A stretch of 64,000 bases of DNA, taken from positions 62,001 through 126,000 of the forward strand of contig NZ_CANMTH010000002.1 in assembly GCF_947500765.1 (NCBI RefSeq), in the 5' to 3' direction. This DNA comes from an uncultured Formosa sp. GTDB taxonomy: Bacteria; Bacteroidota; Bacteroidia; Flavobacteriales; Flavobacteriaceae. The notes below the pieces were generated by a model that saw only the letters and a program-made list of their open reading frames with translations, did not search any database and was not told where the DNA came from. Of the stretch, positions 44,032 through 53,777 are shown in pieces; within the stretch, counting starts at the first letter, position 1, and each line of letters begins with the position of its first letter. The position numbers and the translations under genes were made by a program.

Positions 44032-45157
44032 GAGAAAAATTTTACTTACAGTTCTAGGCGTACTATTTATAGTAGCCGCAATTTTTGTAGCAAAATTCTT
44101 AATTGATAATAAAAACAAAGTTAAACCTGTAGCACCAAAAGTAATTAAATTAGTTTTTGCTGATACAGTTAAAAATAGTACAATTCCAATTGTAATTCCA
44201 GCTAATGGAAATTTAACAGCAAAGAGAAGATTTGAACTCTATGCAGAAGTGGAAGGCATCTTTAAATCAGGTTCTGTTTTGTTTAAAGCAGGACAACCAT
44301 ATAAAAAAGGGCAAACCTTAATTCGTATTGAAGATTCAGAGTATTACGCAAGTGTACAATCTGCGAAAAGTGATTTGTATAATTCTATTGCGGCTATAAT
44401 GGCCGATTTAAGATTAGATTTTCCTGAAGTTTTTCCGAAGTGGGAAGCCTATTTACGTAGTTTCGATTTAAATAAAGCAACACCAAAGCTTCCTGAAATG
44501 TCTTCAGAAAAAGAAAATTACTTTATAACAGGTAGAAGTATTGTTTCTAATTATTTCAATGTTAAAAATTTAGAACAACGTTTATCAAAATATATGATTA
44601 GAACACCTTTTGACGGTATTTTAACTGAAGCATTGGTAAATGAAGGTACACTTATTAGAAGCGGTCAGAAATTAGGTGAATTTATAGATCCATCTGTTTA
44701 CGAAATGGAAGTAGCTATCAGTAAATCTTTTGCAAGTTTATTGCAAGTAGGAGAATCTGTTGCTTTAAATAATTTAGAAGGTACTGAAGCTTACACAGGA
44801 AAAGTATCTCGTGTTAACGGAAGCGTAGATGTTACAACTCAAACCATTCAAGTTTTTATTGAAGTAAAAGATGAAAAATTAAAAGAAGGCATGTATTTAG
44901 AGGCTAATGTAGAGGCTAAAGATGAGGAAAATGCTATAGAAATAGATAGGAATTTACTTTTAGATACTAAAGAGATATTTGTTGTTCGTGATTCAGTTTT
45001 AGATGTTATTCCTGTTAAACCAATACATTTTAGTGATACCAAAGTTGTTTTAAAAGATGTGCCAGATGGTAGTGTTATTGTATCTCGACCTATTCAAGGA
45101 GGTTATTCAGGCATGTTAGTGAAAATTTTTACTGAACAAGAGTCTAAAAAGAACTAA
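44030..45157 (+). CDS. RND efflux periplasmic adaptor (membrane fusion protein)
   Basis: This 375-residue HlyD-like adaptor is anchored by an N-terminal hydrophobic helix (about 4-25). A lipoyl/barrel-sandwich domain (PANGNLTAKRRFELYAEVEG, KKGQTLIRI; then YMIRTPFDGILTEALVNEGT) flanks a coiled hairpin (about 100-180). Beta-barrel and membrane-proximal parts follow. It links the inner-membrane pump to the outer-membrane channel encoded downstream. First gene of a three-gene operon; 6 bases to the pump gene. The start codon lies inside an inverted repeat. Confidence 0.92.
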   Translation: MRKILLTVLGVLFIVAAIFVAKFLIDNKNKVKPVAPKVIKLVFADTVKNSTIPIVIPANGNLTAKRRFELYAEVEGIFKSGSVLFKAGQPYKKGQTLIRIEDSEYYASVQSAKSDLYNSIAAIMADLRLDFPEVFPKWEAYLRSFDLNKATPKLPEMSSEKENYFITGRSIVSNYFNVKNLEQRLSKYMIRTPFDGILTEALVNEGTLIRSGQKLGEFIDPSVYEMEVAISKSFASLLQVGESVALNNLEGTEAYTGKVSRVNGSVDVTTQTIQVFIEVKDEKLKEGMYLEANVEAKDEENAIEIDRNLLLDTKEIFVVRDSVLDVIPVKPIHFSDTKVVLKDVPDGSVIVSRPIQGGYSGMLVKIFTEQESKKN

Positions 45158-45163
45158 CGCCAC

Positions 45164-48100
45164 ATGAGAAAAATAATAGCTTATTTTATAAAGCATCATA
45201 TTGCTGTAACAATATTCATTTTGGCATTTACCATTTTTGGAATATTAGGATTGTTATCTTTAAAATCGTCTTATTTTCCAATAATAGAATCTAAAATTAT
45301 TACTGTACAAATTACTTATCCAGGAGCATCTCCTCAAGAAATTGAAGAAGGTATTGTACTTCAAATAGAAGATAATTTAAAAGGATTACAGGGGGTAGAT
45401 CGTGTAACATCTACATCATCAGAAGATAGTGGTACCATTACTATTGAAATTGAAAAAGGCGAGAATATAGATTTCATGCTTTTAGATATTAAAAATGCTG
45501 TAGATCGTGTGCCAAGTTTTCCTTCTGGTATGGAGCCTCTTGTTGTTGCAAAAACCGAAAATGTTCGAGAGACGATTTCGTTTGCAATTAGTGGAGAAAA
45601 TATTCCTTTAGCAACATTAAAACAAATAGGAAGGCAGATTGAAAATGACCTGAGAGCAATAGAAGGAATTTCGCAAGTCGAAGTTTCAGGATATCCTGAA
45701 GAGGAAATTGAAATTGCTGTTGATGAAAATAGTCTTTTAGTTTACAATATAACATTTAGTGAAGTCGCTTCTGCTGTAAGTAATTCTAATATTTTAGTCA
45801 CAGGTGGAAATATAAAAACAGACGCTGAAGAGTTTCTTATCCGTGCAAATAATCGCTCATATTATAGCGACGAACTTTCTAATGTGGTGGTCCGTGCATT
45901 TGCAGACGGAAAAACAATTCGTTTAAAAGATGTTGCTGTCTTAAGAGATAGGTTTTCAGAAACACCCAAGGCAACATATTTTAACGATCAATTATCTGTT
46001 AATGTTAGTGTTACAAGTACAGATACCGAAGATTTATTATCTTCTGCAGATCTCGTTAACGCATATATTGTACAATATAATCAGTCGCATAATAACGTAA
46101 AATTAGATGTGGTTAGGGATTTATCTATTACATTAAAACAACGTACGCAATTACTAACAGAGAATGCCGTTGCAGGAATGTTGTTAGTACTATTATTTTT
46201 ATCTCTGTTCTTAAACACTAGATTAGCATTTTGGGTAGCTTTCGGATTACCGATTTCCTTTCTTGGTATGCTTATTTTTGCAGGTCAATTTGGAGTTACT
46301 ATAAATCAGTTTTCATTATTTGGAATGATTATCGTAATTGGTATTTTAGTAGATGATGGTATTGTAATTGCCGAAAATATTTATCAGCATTTTGAAAACG
46401 GAAAGGATCCGATTAATGCTGCCATAGACGGGACCATGGAAGTTATTCCTCCAGTTGTTTCAGCTATTATAACCACCTTATTAGCCTTTTCAACGTTCTT
46501 GTTTTTAGAAAGTCGTATTGGTGAATTCTTTAGTGAAGTTTCAGTTATTGTTATCTTAACACTTGTAGTTTCTTTAATAGAAGCACTTATTATTTTACCA
46601 GCGCATTTAGCACATTCTAAAGCACTGCAAAGACATAAAGATAGAAAGAATAATCCTAAAACTAAGGCTGGTTTATTTTTCTCTAAAATGAGAGGTATTA
46701 ATGCCTTCGGAGATCGTATCATGATTTTCTTAAGAGAAAAAATTTATGTTCCTGTGTTAGACTTTATGTTCGAGTTTAAAATATTAGCACTTGGTATATT
46801 TTTAGGTGGATTAATTTTGACCTTCGGAGCCATTGGTGGAGGTGTTATAGGTGTTACTATTTTTCCGAGTATTGCCAGTGATAGTGTGTCAATAGAATTA
46901 GAAATGCCAAATGGTACAAATGTTCGTGTTACAGATTCTATTATGGCTATCATTGAAGAAAAGGCACATGTGGTGAACGAAGAATTTACTAAAAAATATT
47001 TAGGAGGTACAGATAAAATACTTTTTGAAAACACTATTAAAAATATTAATAGTGCATCTAGTGCAACCTTAAATATAAATATGTTGCCAGGAGAAGAACG
47101 TCCAGATGTGATTAACTCTTCTTTGGTTGCTAATCGTGTTCGCGAATTAGTTGGTCCAGTAATAGGCGTAGAAAGTTTAATTTTTGGATCTGGAGGTAAT
47201 TTTGGTGGTAGCCCAGTTGCAGTCTCTCTTTTAAGTAATAATATTGAAGAATTAAAAGCGGCTAAAGTAGAACTGAAATCTATATTAGAAACGAACCCGT
47301 TGTTAAAAGATGTAGCAGATAATGACCCTGCAGGTATTAAAGAAATTAGATTAGAGCTTAAAGAAAGTGCATATTTATTAGGATTAGATTTAAGTACGGT
47401 AATGACTCAAATTAGATCAGGTTTCTTTGGAGTGCAAGCACAACGTTTTCAGCGAGGACAAGATGAAATACGTGTTTGGGTACGGTACGATAAAGAAAAT
47501 AGAGCGTCTATTAATAATCTAGACGATATGCGCATTGTAACACCAACAGGAGAGCGCGTTACCTTAAAAGATATTGCAACCTATTCTATAGAGCGTGGTG
47601 ATGTTGCAATTAATCACTTGGAAGGGCGTAGAGAGATTGAAGTGTCGGCAGATTTAAAAGATCCAAACACAAGTGTAACAGATATTTTAGATGATATTAA
47701 AGCGACCATTATGCCTCAATTAACAGCAAAATATCCTACAATTTCAGCCTCTTATGAAGGTCAGAACCGAGAAGCTTCAAAATTAAATACATCACTTAAA
47801 AGTGCAGGTTTAATCATTATCCTTTTAATATATATCACCATTGCCTTTACCTTTAGAAGTTTAAGTCAGCCATTGCTTTTAATACTGTTAATCCCTTTTA
47901 GTTTAACCGCAGTAGCTTGGGGACATTGGCTTTTAGGTTTTCCTGTAAACGTATTGTCGTTACTAGGTATTATTGCTTTAATTGGTGTTATGGTAAACGA
48001 TGGTCTGGTGCTTATTGGTAAGTTTAATACCAATTTAAAAGAAGGTTTAAAATTCGATGATGCCTTAAAAGAAGCTGGTAAATCACGTTTTAGAGCTATC

Positions 48101-48367
48101 TTTTTAACTACAATTACCACTATGGCTGGTTTAGCACCTTTACTTATGGAAAAAAGTAGACAAGCTCAGTTTTTAAAACCTATGGCCATTTCAATTACAT
48201 TTGGTATTGCCTATGCAACCATATTAACATTACTTGTCTTGCCACTATTCTTATCGTTTAGTAATAGTATTAAACAGAAAACAAAATGGTTAATTACAGG
48301 AGAACATGTTACAAAAGAAGAAGTAGAACGTGCTATTAAAGAAGAAAATGAAGAGGATGTACATTAA
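45164..48367 (+). CDS. RND efflux pump, inner-membrane permease
   Basis: This 1067-residue AcrB/MexF-like (HAE1-type) permease has 12 expected membrane helices in two repeats, one near each half (about 10-30 and 335-480; about 540-560 and 880-1040). Conserved porter-domain phrases include ITYPGASPQEIEEGI and DIKNAVDRVPSFP. The helix-4 proton-relay region has LVDDGIVIAENI with two Asp residues. Substrate is unknown. The 3' end overlaps the channel gene's start. Confidence 0.95.
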   Translation: MRKIIAYFIKHHIAVTIFILAFTIFGILGLLSLKSSYFPIIESKIITVQITYPGASPQEIEEGIVLQIEDNLKGLQGVDRVTSTSSEDSGTITIEIEKGENIDFMLLDIKNAVDRVPSFPSGMEPLVVAKTENVRETISFAISGENIPLATLKQIGRQIENDLRAIEGISQVEVSGYPEEEIEIAVDENSLLVYNITFSEVASAVSNSNILVTGGNIKTDAEEFLIRANNRSYYSDELSNVVVRAFADGKTIRLKDVAVLRDRFSETPKATYFNDQLSVNVSVTSTDTEDLLSSADLVNAYIVQYNQSHNNVKLDVVRDLSITLKQRTQLLTENAVAGMLLVLLFLSLFLNTRLAFWVAFGLPISFLGMLIFAGQFGVTINQFSLFGMIIVIGILVDDGIVIAENIYQHFENGKDPINAAIDGTMEVIPPVVSAIITTLLAFSTFLFLESRIGEFFSEVSVIVILTLVVSLIEALIILPAHLAHSKALQRHKDRKNNPKTKAGLFFSKMRGINAFGDRIMIFLREKIYVPVLDFMFEFKILALGIFLGGLILTFGAIGGGVIGVTIFPSIASDSVSIELEMPNGTNVRVTDSIMAIIEEKAHVVNEEFTKKYLGGTDKILFENTIKNINSASSATLNINMLPGEERPDVINSSLVANRVRELVGPVIGVESLIFGSGGNFGGSPVAVSLLSNNIEELKAAKVELKSILETNPLLKDVADNDPAGIKEIRLELKESAYLLGLDLSTVMTQIRSGFFGVQAQRFQRGQDEIRVWVRYDKENRASINNLDDMRIVTPTGERVTLKDIATYSIERGDVAINHLEGRREIEVSADLKDPNTSVTDILDDIKATIMPQLTAKYPTISASYEGQNREASKLNTSLKSAGLIIILLIYITIAFTFRSLSQPLLLILLIPFSLTAVAWGHWLLGFPVNVLSLLGIIALIGVMVNDGLVLIGKFNTNLKEGLKFDDALKEAGKSRFRAIFLTTITTMAGLAPLLMEKSRQAQFLKPMAISITFGIAYATILTLLVLPLFLSFSNSIKQKTKWLITGEHVTKEEVERAIKEENEEDVH

Positions 48368-49673
48368 ATATAAAATAGTTATACTCATGTTGTTTGTGTT
48401 TACATCGGCAACAGCACAACGTGTTTTAACTTTAAACGAAGCAGCTACCATTGCTTTAGATCATAACTATGGTATTAAAATAGCTAAGAATAATACAGAA
48501 ATAGCCAAAAATAATAAGAGTATTTTAAACTCGGGTTATTTACCAACCTTAACAGGAGATGCTGGTGCTGGATATGATTTAGATAATACCGAAGCCGTAT
48601 TTTCAGATGGTAGTGTTACCAAATTAAACGGAGCAGAAAGTTCTAATTATAATGCTTCAATTGACTTAGATTACACGCTTTTTGATGGTTTAGGGCGCTA
48701 TTACGATTATAAGCAATTAAAAGAGGAATATAAATTATCGGAACTCGAAGCTAGAGAGACTATCGAGAATACTATTGCGCAATTATTTACAGTGTACTAC
48801 AATGTGGCACAGGTTTCTGAAAATGCAAATGCTTTAAAACAAACATTAGAAATTTCTAACGATCGTATTTTAAGAGCTAAATATCAGTTTGAGTATGGGC
48901 AAGGCACTATGTTAGATGTTTTAAATGCTCAGGTAGACATTAATAACGATAGTATTAATTTGATGAATTCTGAACAAAATTTGTTGAATACTAAACGTGA
49001 TTTAAATGTTGTTTTAGGTACAGAATTAGAACTGAATTTTGAAGTAGATACTTTAATTACTTTTATTTTAGATATCAATAAAGAAGATTTACATGCAAAG
49101 ATGAGAGCTAATAATGTGTCGCTATTACAAGTAGATAAAAACATTGTAATTAATGAGTTTACGATTAAAGCGAATACATCGGGATATTTACCAACAGTGG
49201 GGTTAACAGGTTCTTATGGTTGGAATAAAAACAACAATAATGCAGCTTCATTCTTGTCGGAGTCTACCAATACAGGATTAAGCGGTGGAGTAACTTTAAG
49301 TTGGGATTTATTTGATGGTGGAAGTACAATGACAAACGTTAGGAATGCAAGACTAAATTTAGATAATCAAAAGTTAGAAAAAGAATCGATATTTATTAGT
49401 CTAGATCGTGATTTTAATAACGCTTGGGGAGACTATCAAAACAAATTGAAGATTTATTACATTCAAGAGAATAATATCATCACATCTCAAAATAATTTTG
49501 ATCGTACTCGAGAAAAATTTAAACTAGGACAAGCAACCTCAATAGAATTTAGACAAGCACAATTAAACCTGTTAACAGCAGAGTTTAGTAAAAATAATGC
49601 TAAATATGAAGCCAAATTAGCAGAGTTATATTTGCTTCAGTTAAGTGGAGAGTTGTTGAACGTTTCTTTATAA
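48348..49673 (+). CDS. TolC family outer-membrane efflux channel
   Basis: I start at the ATG at 48348 (MKRMYIKYK..), overlapping the pump gene by 20 bases; ATG 48357 is a close alternative and an in-frame GTG at 48330 seems unlikely. The signal peptide ends TATAQ. Two outer-membrane efflux protein repeats follow: LTLNEAATIALDHNYGIKIA to VVLGTELEL, then a second half ending QAQLNLLTAEFSKNNAKYEA. Long helical segments suit the trimeric channel-tunnel. A terminator follows directly. Confidence 0.93.
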   Translation: MKRMYIKYKIVILMLFVFTSATAQRVLTLNEAATIALDHNYGIKIAKNNTEIAKNNKSILNSGYLPTLTGDAGAGYDLDNTEAVFSDGSVTKLNGAESSNYNASIDLDYTLFDGLGRYYDYKQLKEEYKLSELEARETIENTIAQLFTVYYNVAQVSENANALKQTLEISNDRILRAKYQFEYGQGTMLDVLNAQVDINNDSINLMNSEQNLLNTKRDLNVVLGTELELNFEVDTLITFILDINKEDLHAKMRANNVSLLQVDKNIVINEFTIKANTSGYLPTVGLTGSYGWNKNNNNAASFLSESTNTGLSGGVTLSWDLFDGGSTMTNVRNARLNLDNQKLEKESIFISLDRDFNNAWGDYQNKLKIYYIQENNIITSQNNFDRTREKFKLGQATSIEFRQAQLNLLTAEFSKNNAKYEAKLAELYLLQLSGELLNVSL

Positions 49674-49688
49674 CACCAATTATATATA

Positions 49689-49727
49689 AAAAATCCCGCT
49701 TTTATTAATTTTAAAAGCGGGATTTTT
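49689..49727. terminator. Bidirectional terminator between efflux operon and phytase unit
   Basis: Perfect 16-bp stem (49689-49704, 49712-49727) built on AATCCCGCTTTTA and its complement, with A and T runs on both sides. Confidence 0.95.
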
Positions 49728-49745
49728 AAGTAATCTTAAACAGAT

Positions 49746-50759
49746 TTATCTCAATTTTAAAGAGTCTAAACTGTGAAAGAAGAAATCTTTTTCGTCGTTC
49801 ATAGACACAAATAAACCATTCGGATACTTTGGTCCTAAAGCTTCTGTTGTTACGTCGCAACCATCTGTTTCTAGCGTGCCTAGATTTAATGTTTTTACAA
49901 AACTATTGTCACCACGTTTAAAAATATTGAAAGTATGATCTTGTTGATCTGAGACTATTAAGAAACCATCTCCATTAGTATAGGTTGCAAGTGCAATACC
50001 TTCTATGTCGCGATTAAAAAGATCGCTTCCAAATATCGAGATTTGTTTATTTCCTTTGGCTGGATCGGCATAAAATTTACGAATACCTACACCTTCATCA
50101 GAATAATATACATGTCCCAAAGCATCATCTACAACTAGAGCTTCAATTTCTTTATTTCCGCTAAATGCACCAAACTTTCTAACCAGTTTTGCGGTTACCT
50201 TTCCTGCGTTTGGTTGTAACTTATATTGGTATAAATAATTTTCGATTGGTCCCTTTTTGCGTCCTACAATGGCGTAAACTTTGCCGTTTTCTGGATTTTT
50301 ATATAGACTAATTCCCATTGGACGTCTTAATTCTAAATCGGTTTCGTCTTCAAAAACAGGGAATCCGCCATTATCTAAAGGCGTCATGTCTGGAATAGAA
50401 TATAAACGTATTTGATGTTTTTCACGTTCCGTAAACATCATAATATCAATTTTAGTAGAGTCGTTTAAAGCAAAATCATATTCAATATCCACATTGTTAG
50501 GATAGCTTAAGTTGGTTATACTTTTATCTTTTATTATTTTTCCGTCTAAATCGAAAGCGTATACACCGCCATTTGTTTCATCTTTATCCGTTCCGAAAAC
50601 TATACTTTGTTCCGGATTTTTTTTATTAACCCAAATGGCAGGATCGTCTGTGTCGTGAGGTGTTTTTTCTGTAACTAACGTTGGTTTAATCTCTGGTAAA
50701 CTGTTTTTACAACCTGTTAAAGCTGCGGCTACTAAAATGCTAAATATATATTTTTTCAT
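49746..50759 (-). CDS. Beta-propeller phytase, lipoprotein
   Basis: This 337-residue enzyme has a lipobox (LTGC, Cys16) and the beta-propeller phytase fold, which uses calcium to remove phosphate from phytate. Recognisable motifs are TPHDTDDPAIWV, YPNNVDIEYDF, RPMGISLYKNPENGKVYAIV and DEGVGIRKF. It lies 3 bases downstream of a TonB receptor gene on the same strand, so receptor and surface enzyme are likely made together for phosphate acquisition. No Pho-box consensus was identified with confidence. Confidence 0.93.
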   Translation of the reverse strand: MKKYIFSILVAAALTGCKNSLPEIKPTLVTEKTPHDTDDPAIWVNKKNPEQSIVFGTDKDETNGGVYAFDLDGKIIKDKSITNLSYPNNVDIEYDFALNDSTKIDIMMFTEREKHQIRLYSIPDMTPLDNGGFPVFEDETDLELRRPMGISLYKNPENGKVYAIVGRKKGPIENYLYQYKLQPNAGKVTAKLVRKFGAFSGNKEIEALVVDDALGHVYYSDEGVGIRKFYADPAKGNKQISIFGSDLFNRDIEGIALATYTNGDGFLIVSDQQDHTFNIFKRGDNSFVKTLNLGTLETDGCDVTTEALGPKYPNGLFVSMNDEKDFFFHSLDSLKLR

Positions 50760-50762
50760 ATC

Positions 50763-53615
50763 TTATTTTTTAAATAAATCGTATTTCAATCCAAAAGTAA
50801 TTCGTGTTTTATAATATTCCATTTGCATGGTTCTAGAGCTCACGCCTTGGTAATAACGTAATGGTTGGTTTGTAATGTTATTAATATCTATATATAAACT
50901 TAGCTGTTTAGTTAGGTTTGCACGAGCATTAAGGTCTAAAAAGAACTGCTCGTCGTAATATCTGTCTTCGAATGCGCGACCTCCAATTTCATCAATATAA
51001 TCATCAGAATAATTGGCAGATAAACGTAAGCTAAAGTGTTTGTTTGTATACCCCAGAGATCCGTTAAACATGTTTGGGGCAGTGTTAGGTAAATTTAAAT
51101 CGTCACGCTCTTCTCCATCTTCATTTCTAATTCCAGAAGCATCAGATTTAAGATAAGTGTAGTTTAAATAGATATTTAAATTTTTTAAGAACCCAGGTAA
51201 GAAATTTAATTGACGTTGGAATGCTGCTTCAAAACCGAATAAATTAGCTTTGTCTCCGTTAAATGGTTGGTAAACTTCATAGCCGTCTGCGTTTTCATAT
51301 TGAAATGTATAGATAAAATCTTCGATGTTTTTATAGAATACACCTCCAGAAAGTAATCCTACAGAAGAAAAATAGTGTTCAGCCATAATATCGAAGTTCA
51401 TAGAGGTTGTAGGGTTTAAATCAACATTTCCTAATATTATTTCTTCATCTTCATTATTAATTTCTCTAAATGGTACAATGTCTACATAATTGGGTCTTGC
51501 AATAGTATTTGTCCATGCAAAACGTAAAACGGTATTATCTGTAACGTCGTATTTTACATGTAACCCAGGTAAAATATTGGTGTAATTGTTTTTGCTTGTA
51601 ACAGGAGATGTTTCTAAATAATCTCCATCTGCATCAAAAATAATTTCATTCCCAGTTGCGTCTGCATTTGTGTGTTCTAAACGTATCCCAAAAAGAAAGC
51701 TTAATCTATCTGTAATGTTTTGGTCGGTCATAATATAACCTGCATATACGTTTTCTTTTACATCGTAATTTGCAGTCGCATATTCGTCGGGTTTATCTTC
51801 TGCTTCAAATAATTCACTGTTATAAAAATTTAAATTTCCTAAATATTCAGGTGTTCCAAAATATCCAATTTGGTATTGAGATCCTGCACTATAATCAGAT
51901 CTTGTGTAATCTTTGGTAGCAATGTCTCCTAAAAATTCTAAGTCATTATTTTCAGGGCTGTATTCTGTAAAGTCGTTATTACGTGTTTTAGATTTTAATC
52001 TGGTTTTTGCACCAAATTTTAAAGTTCCGTTTTCTTTATCGAAAATATGAAGAGGCACTTCAAAATTTACTAATGCGTTAAAATCTTCTTCATCTGTGTA
52101 TTGGTTTTCTTCAGATAATTCTCCTAATTCATAAAGGCTAAAATCAGCTTCATCTTGATTACTAGGTGTGAAATTTGGCTTTTTTGAATTGTTATTAAAG
52201 GTTATACCAAATTCATTTTCATATTCTAAATAACGTTCGTTTAAGCGTTCTTCAGAAGCTTTAGAGTAAGATGCCATCCAATCTACTTGTAAGTTGTTTA
52301 TTAAATGTTCACCACCTATGCTGTAGTTTTGCATGCGTTGGTCTTCTAAACGTGTGTTTTTAGAACGATTGTTGTTAATACCTCCTTTAGTTTGGCGTTT
52401 TGCTTCAATTGGGAATGCTGTTAGATTTCCGTCTGCATCTACATTAAAATCTCCAATAGAGATGTCTTCACCATCAAGAATTTCTTGTTGTAAGCGGAAT
52501 CTGTTTTCGCGATCGTCTCTCCAGTTGTATATAGATTTAAAGTAAAGCGTATTATTGCTGTTTAATTTGTAATCGAAATTTGCTGAAAAGCTACGACGAA
52601 TACGTTGAATTTGGTATTCTCTAATTTCTGAAACGCTTGCATAAGGATTAACGACTACATTTTGCATAATATCATCTCCTTCACTATCTGTAAGACCCGT
52701 GTTGTATTCAAATTCGTCACTCCATTCTGCTTCAACATCATCAGATCCAAATTGAGTATCGTTATAAGATGCTGCAACTACCCATCCGAATTTGTTGTTT
52801 TTACTACGGTCTCCAACTAAGAACGCCCCGTTTAAAATACGTTTGTCGTTAATTAAATTAATACCAGAACCAGCTGTAGCAGAAAGTCTAAATCCTTGTG
52901 GAGATGTTCTTGTAATTAAGTTTACAGAGCCACCAATGGCATCGGCATCCATATTTGGAGTAACGGCTTTGTTAACTTCGATACTTTGAATCATATCAGA
53001 CGGAATTAAATCCATTTGTACATTTCTATTATCGCCTTCTGCAGATGGAATTCGACTTCCGTTTAATGTTACCGAATTTAATTGTGGTGCTAAACCACGA
53101 ACAATAATATTACGAGCTTCTCCTTGATCTACTTGCATAGTAATACCAGGAATACGTTTTACGGCATCGCCTATATTTGCATCTGGAAATTTACCAATTT
53201 GGTCTGTAGATACTATATTGGTAATGTTTTTTTTGTTTTTTTGAGTGTTAAGCGCTCTTGCCTGACTTCCAAAACCAAAAGATACAATCTGTACTTCGTC
53301 TAATTCTGTAGTTTGTTCTGCAAGTGTAATTCTTAAGTTTGTTGTTTGTTTAGGGGTAACAACGATTTGTTGACGATATTCTGTATACCCTAAATATTTT
53401 ATAATTAGTGTATAGGTACCGGCTTCAACATTTACAAGTGTGAAGTTTCCGTTAAAATCTGATACAGCTCCTTTATTAAGTTCATTTATTAATACTGAAG
53501 CTCCAGGAATTGTGATCTTGTTTTCATCTGTGATGAGACCTTGAACTTGTCCAGTTTGGGCAAATGCACTAAAAGTTGTTGCGATTAGCATCATTAATGT
53601 AATCCAATTTTTCAT
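50763..53615 (-). CDS. TonB-dependent receptor co-transcribed with phytase
   Basis: This 950-residue receptor has a signal peptide ending AFAQ, a CarboxypepD_reg-like domain (about 21-105), a plug with PDANIGDAVKRIPGITMQ, NIIVRGLAPQLNSVTLNG and DADAIGGSVNLITRT motifs (about 125-230), and a barrel ending FGLKYDLFKK. The plug phrase is typical of TonB receptors annotated for phosphate-ester or sugar uptake. The adjacent phytase suggests inositol-phosphate or another product as cargo; that is inference. A -7 box lies upstream at 53642. Confidence 0.93.
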   Translation of the reverse strand: MKNWITLMMLIATTFSAFAQTGQVQGLITDENKITIPGASVLINELNKGAVSDFNGNFTLVNVEAGTYTLIIKYLGYTEYRQQIVVTPKQTTNLRITLAEQTTELDEVQIVSFGFGSQARALNTQKNKKNITNIVSTDQIGKFPDANIGDAVKRIPGITMQVDQGEARNIIVRGLAPQLNSVTLNGSRIPSAEGDNRNVQMDLIPSDMIQSIEVNKAVTPNMDADAIGGSVNLITRTSPQGFRLSATAGSGINLINDKRILNGAFLVGDRSKNNKFGWVVAASYNDTQFGSDDVEAEWSDEFEYNTGLTDSEGDDIMQNVVVNPYASVSEIREYQIQRIRRSFSANFDYKLNSNNTLYFKSIYNWRDDRENRFRLQQEILDGEDISIGDFNVDADGNLTAFPIEAKRQTKGGINNNRSKNTRLEDQRMQNYSIGGEHLINNLQVDWMASYSKASEERLNERYLEYENEFGITFNNNSKKPNFTPSNQDEADFSLYELGELSEENQYTDEEDFNALVNFEVPLHIFDKENGTLKFGAKTRLKSKTRNNDFTEYSPENNDLEFLGDIATKDYTRSDYSAGSQYQIGYFGTPEYLGNLNFYNSELFEAEDKPDEYATANYDVKENVYAGYIMTDQNITDRLSFLFGIRLEHTNADATGNEIIFDADGDYLETSPVTSKNNYTNILPGLHVKYDVTDNTVLRFAWTNTIARPNYVDIVPFREINNEDEEIILGNVDLNPTTSMNFDIMAEHYFSSVGLLSGGVFYKNIEDFIYTFQYENADGYEVYQPFNGDKANLFGFEAAFQRQLNFLPGFLKNLNIYLNYTYLKSDASGIRNEDGEERDDLNLPNTAPNMFNGSLGYTNKHFSLRLSANYSDDYIDEIGGRAFEDRYYDEQFFLDLNARANLTKQLSLYIDINNITNQPLRYYQGVSSRTMQMEYYKTRITFGLKYDLFKK

Positions 53616-53641
53616 GATTTTTTGTCAATTTTTGTTTGAGA

Positions 53642-53649
53642 CAAATTTA
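53642..53649 (-). promoter_or_regulatory. -7 promoter box of the receptor-phytase unit
   Basis: Minus strand TAAATTTG, a TAnnTTTG match 26 bases before the receptor ATG. Confidence 0.45.
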
Positions 53650-53777
53650 GATGCAGAATAGATTTTCTATCTAAAGTAAGCGTTAACAAAATGTAATAAA
53701 CAACCCGAATTTGCCTATATTCAAAAGCAACATTAACATTGGTATTACATGTAGGTAATAGTTTAGAAACATTGAAT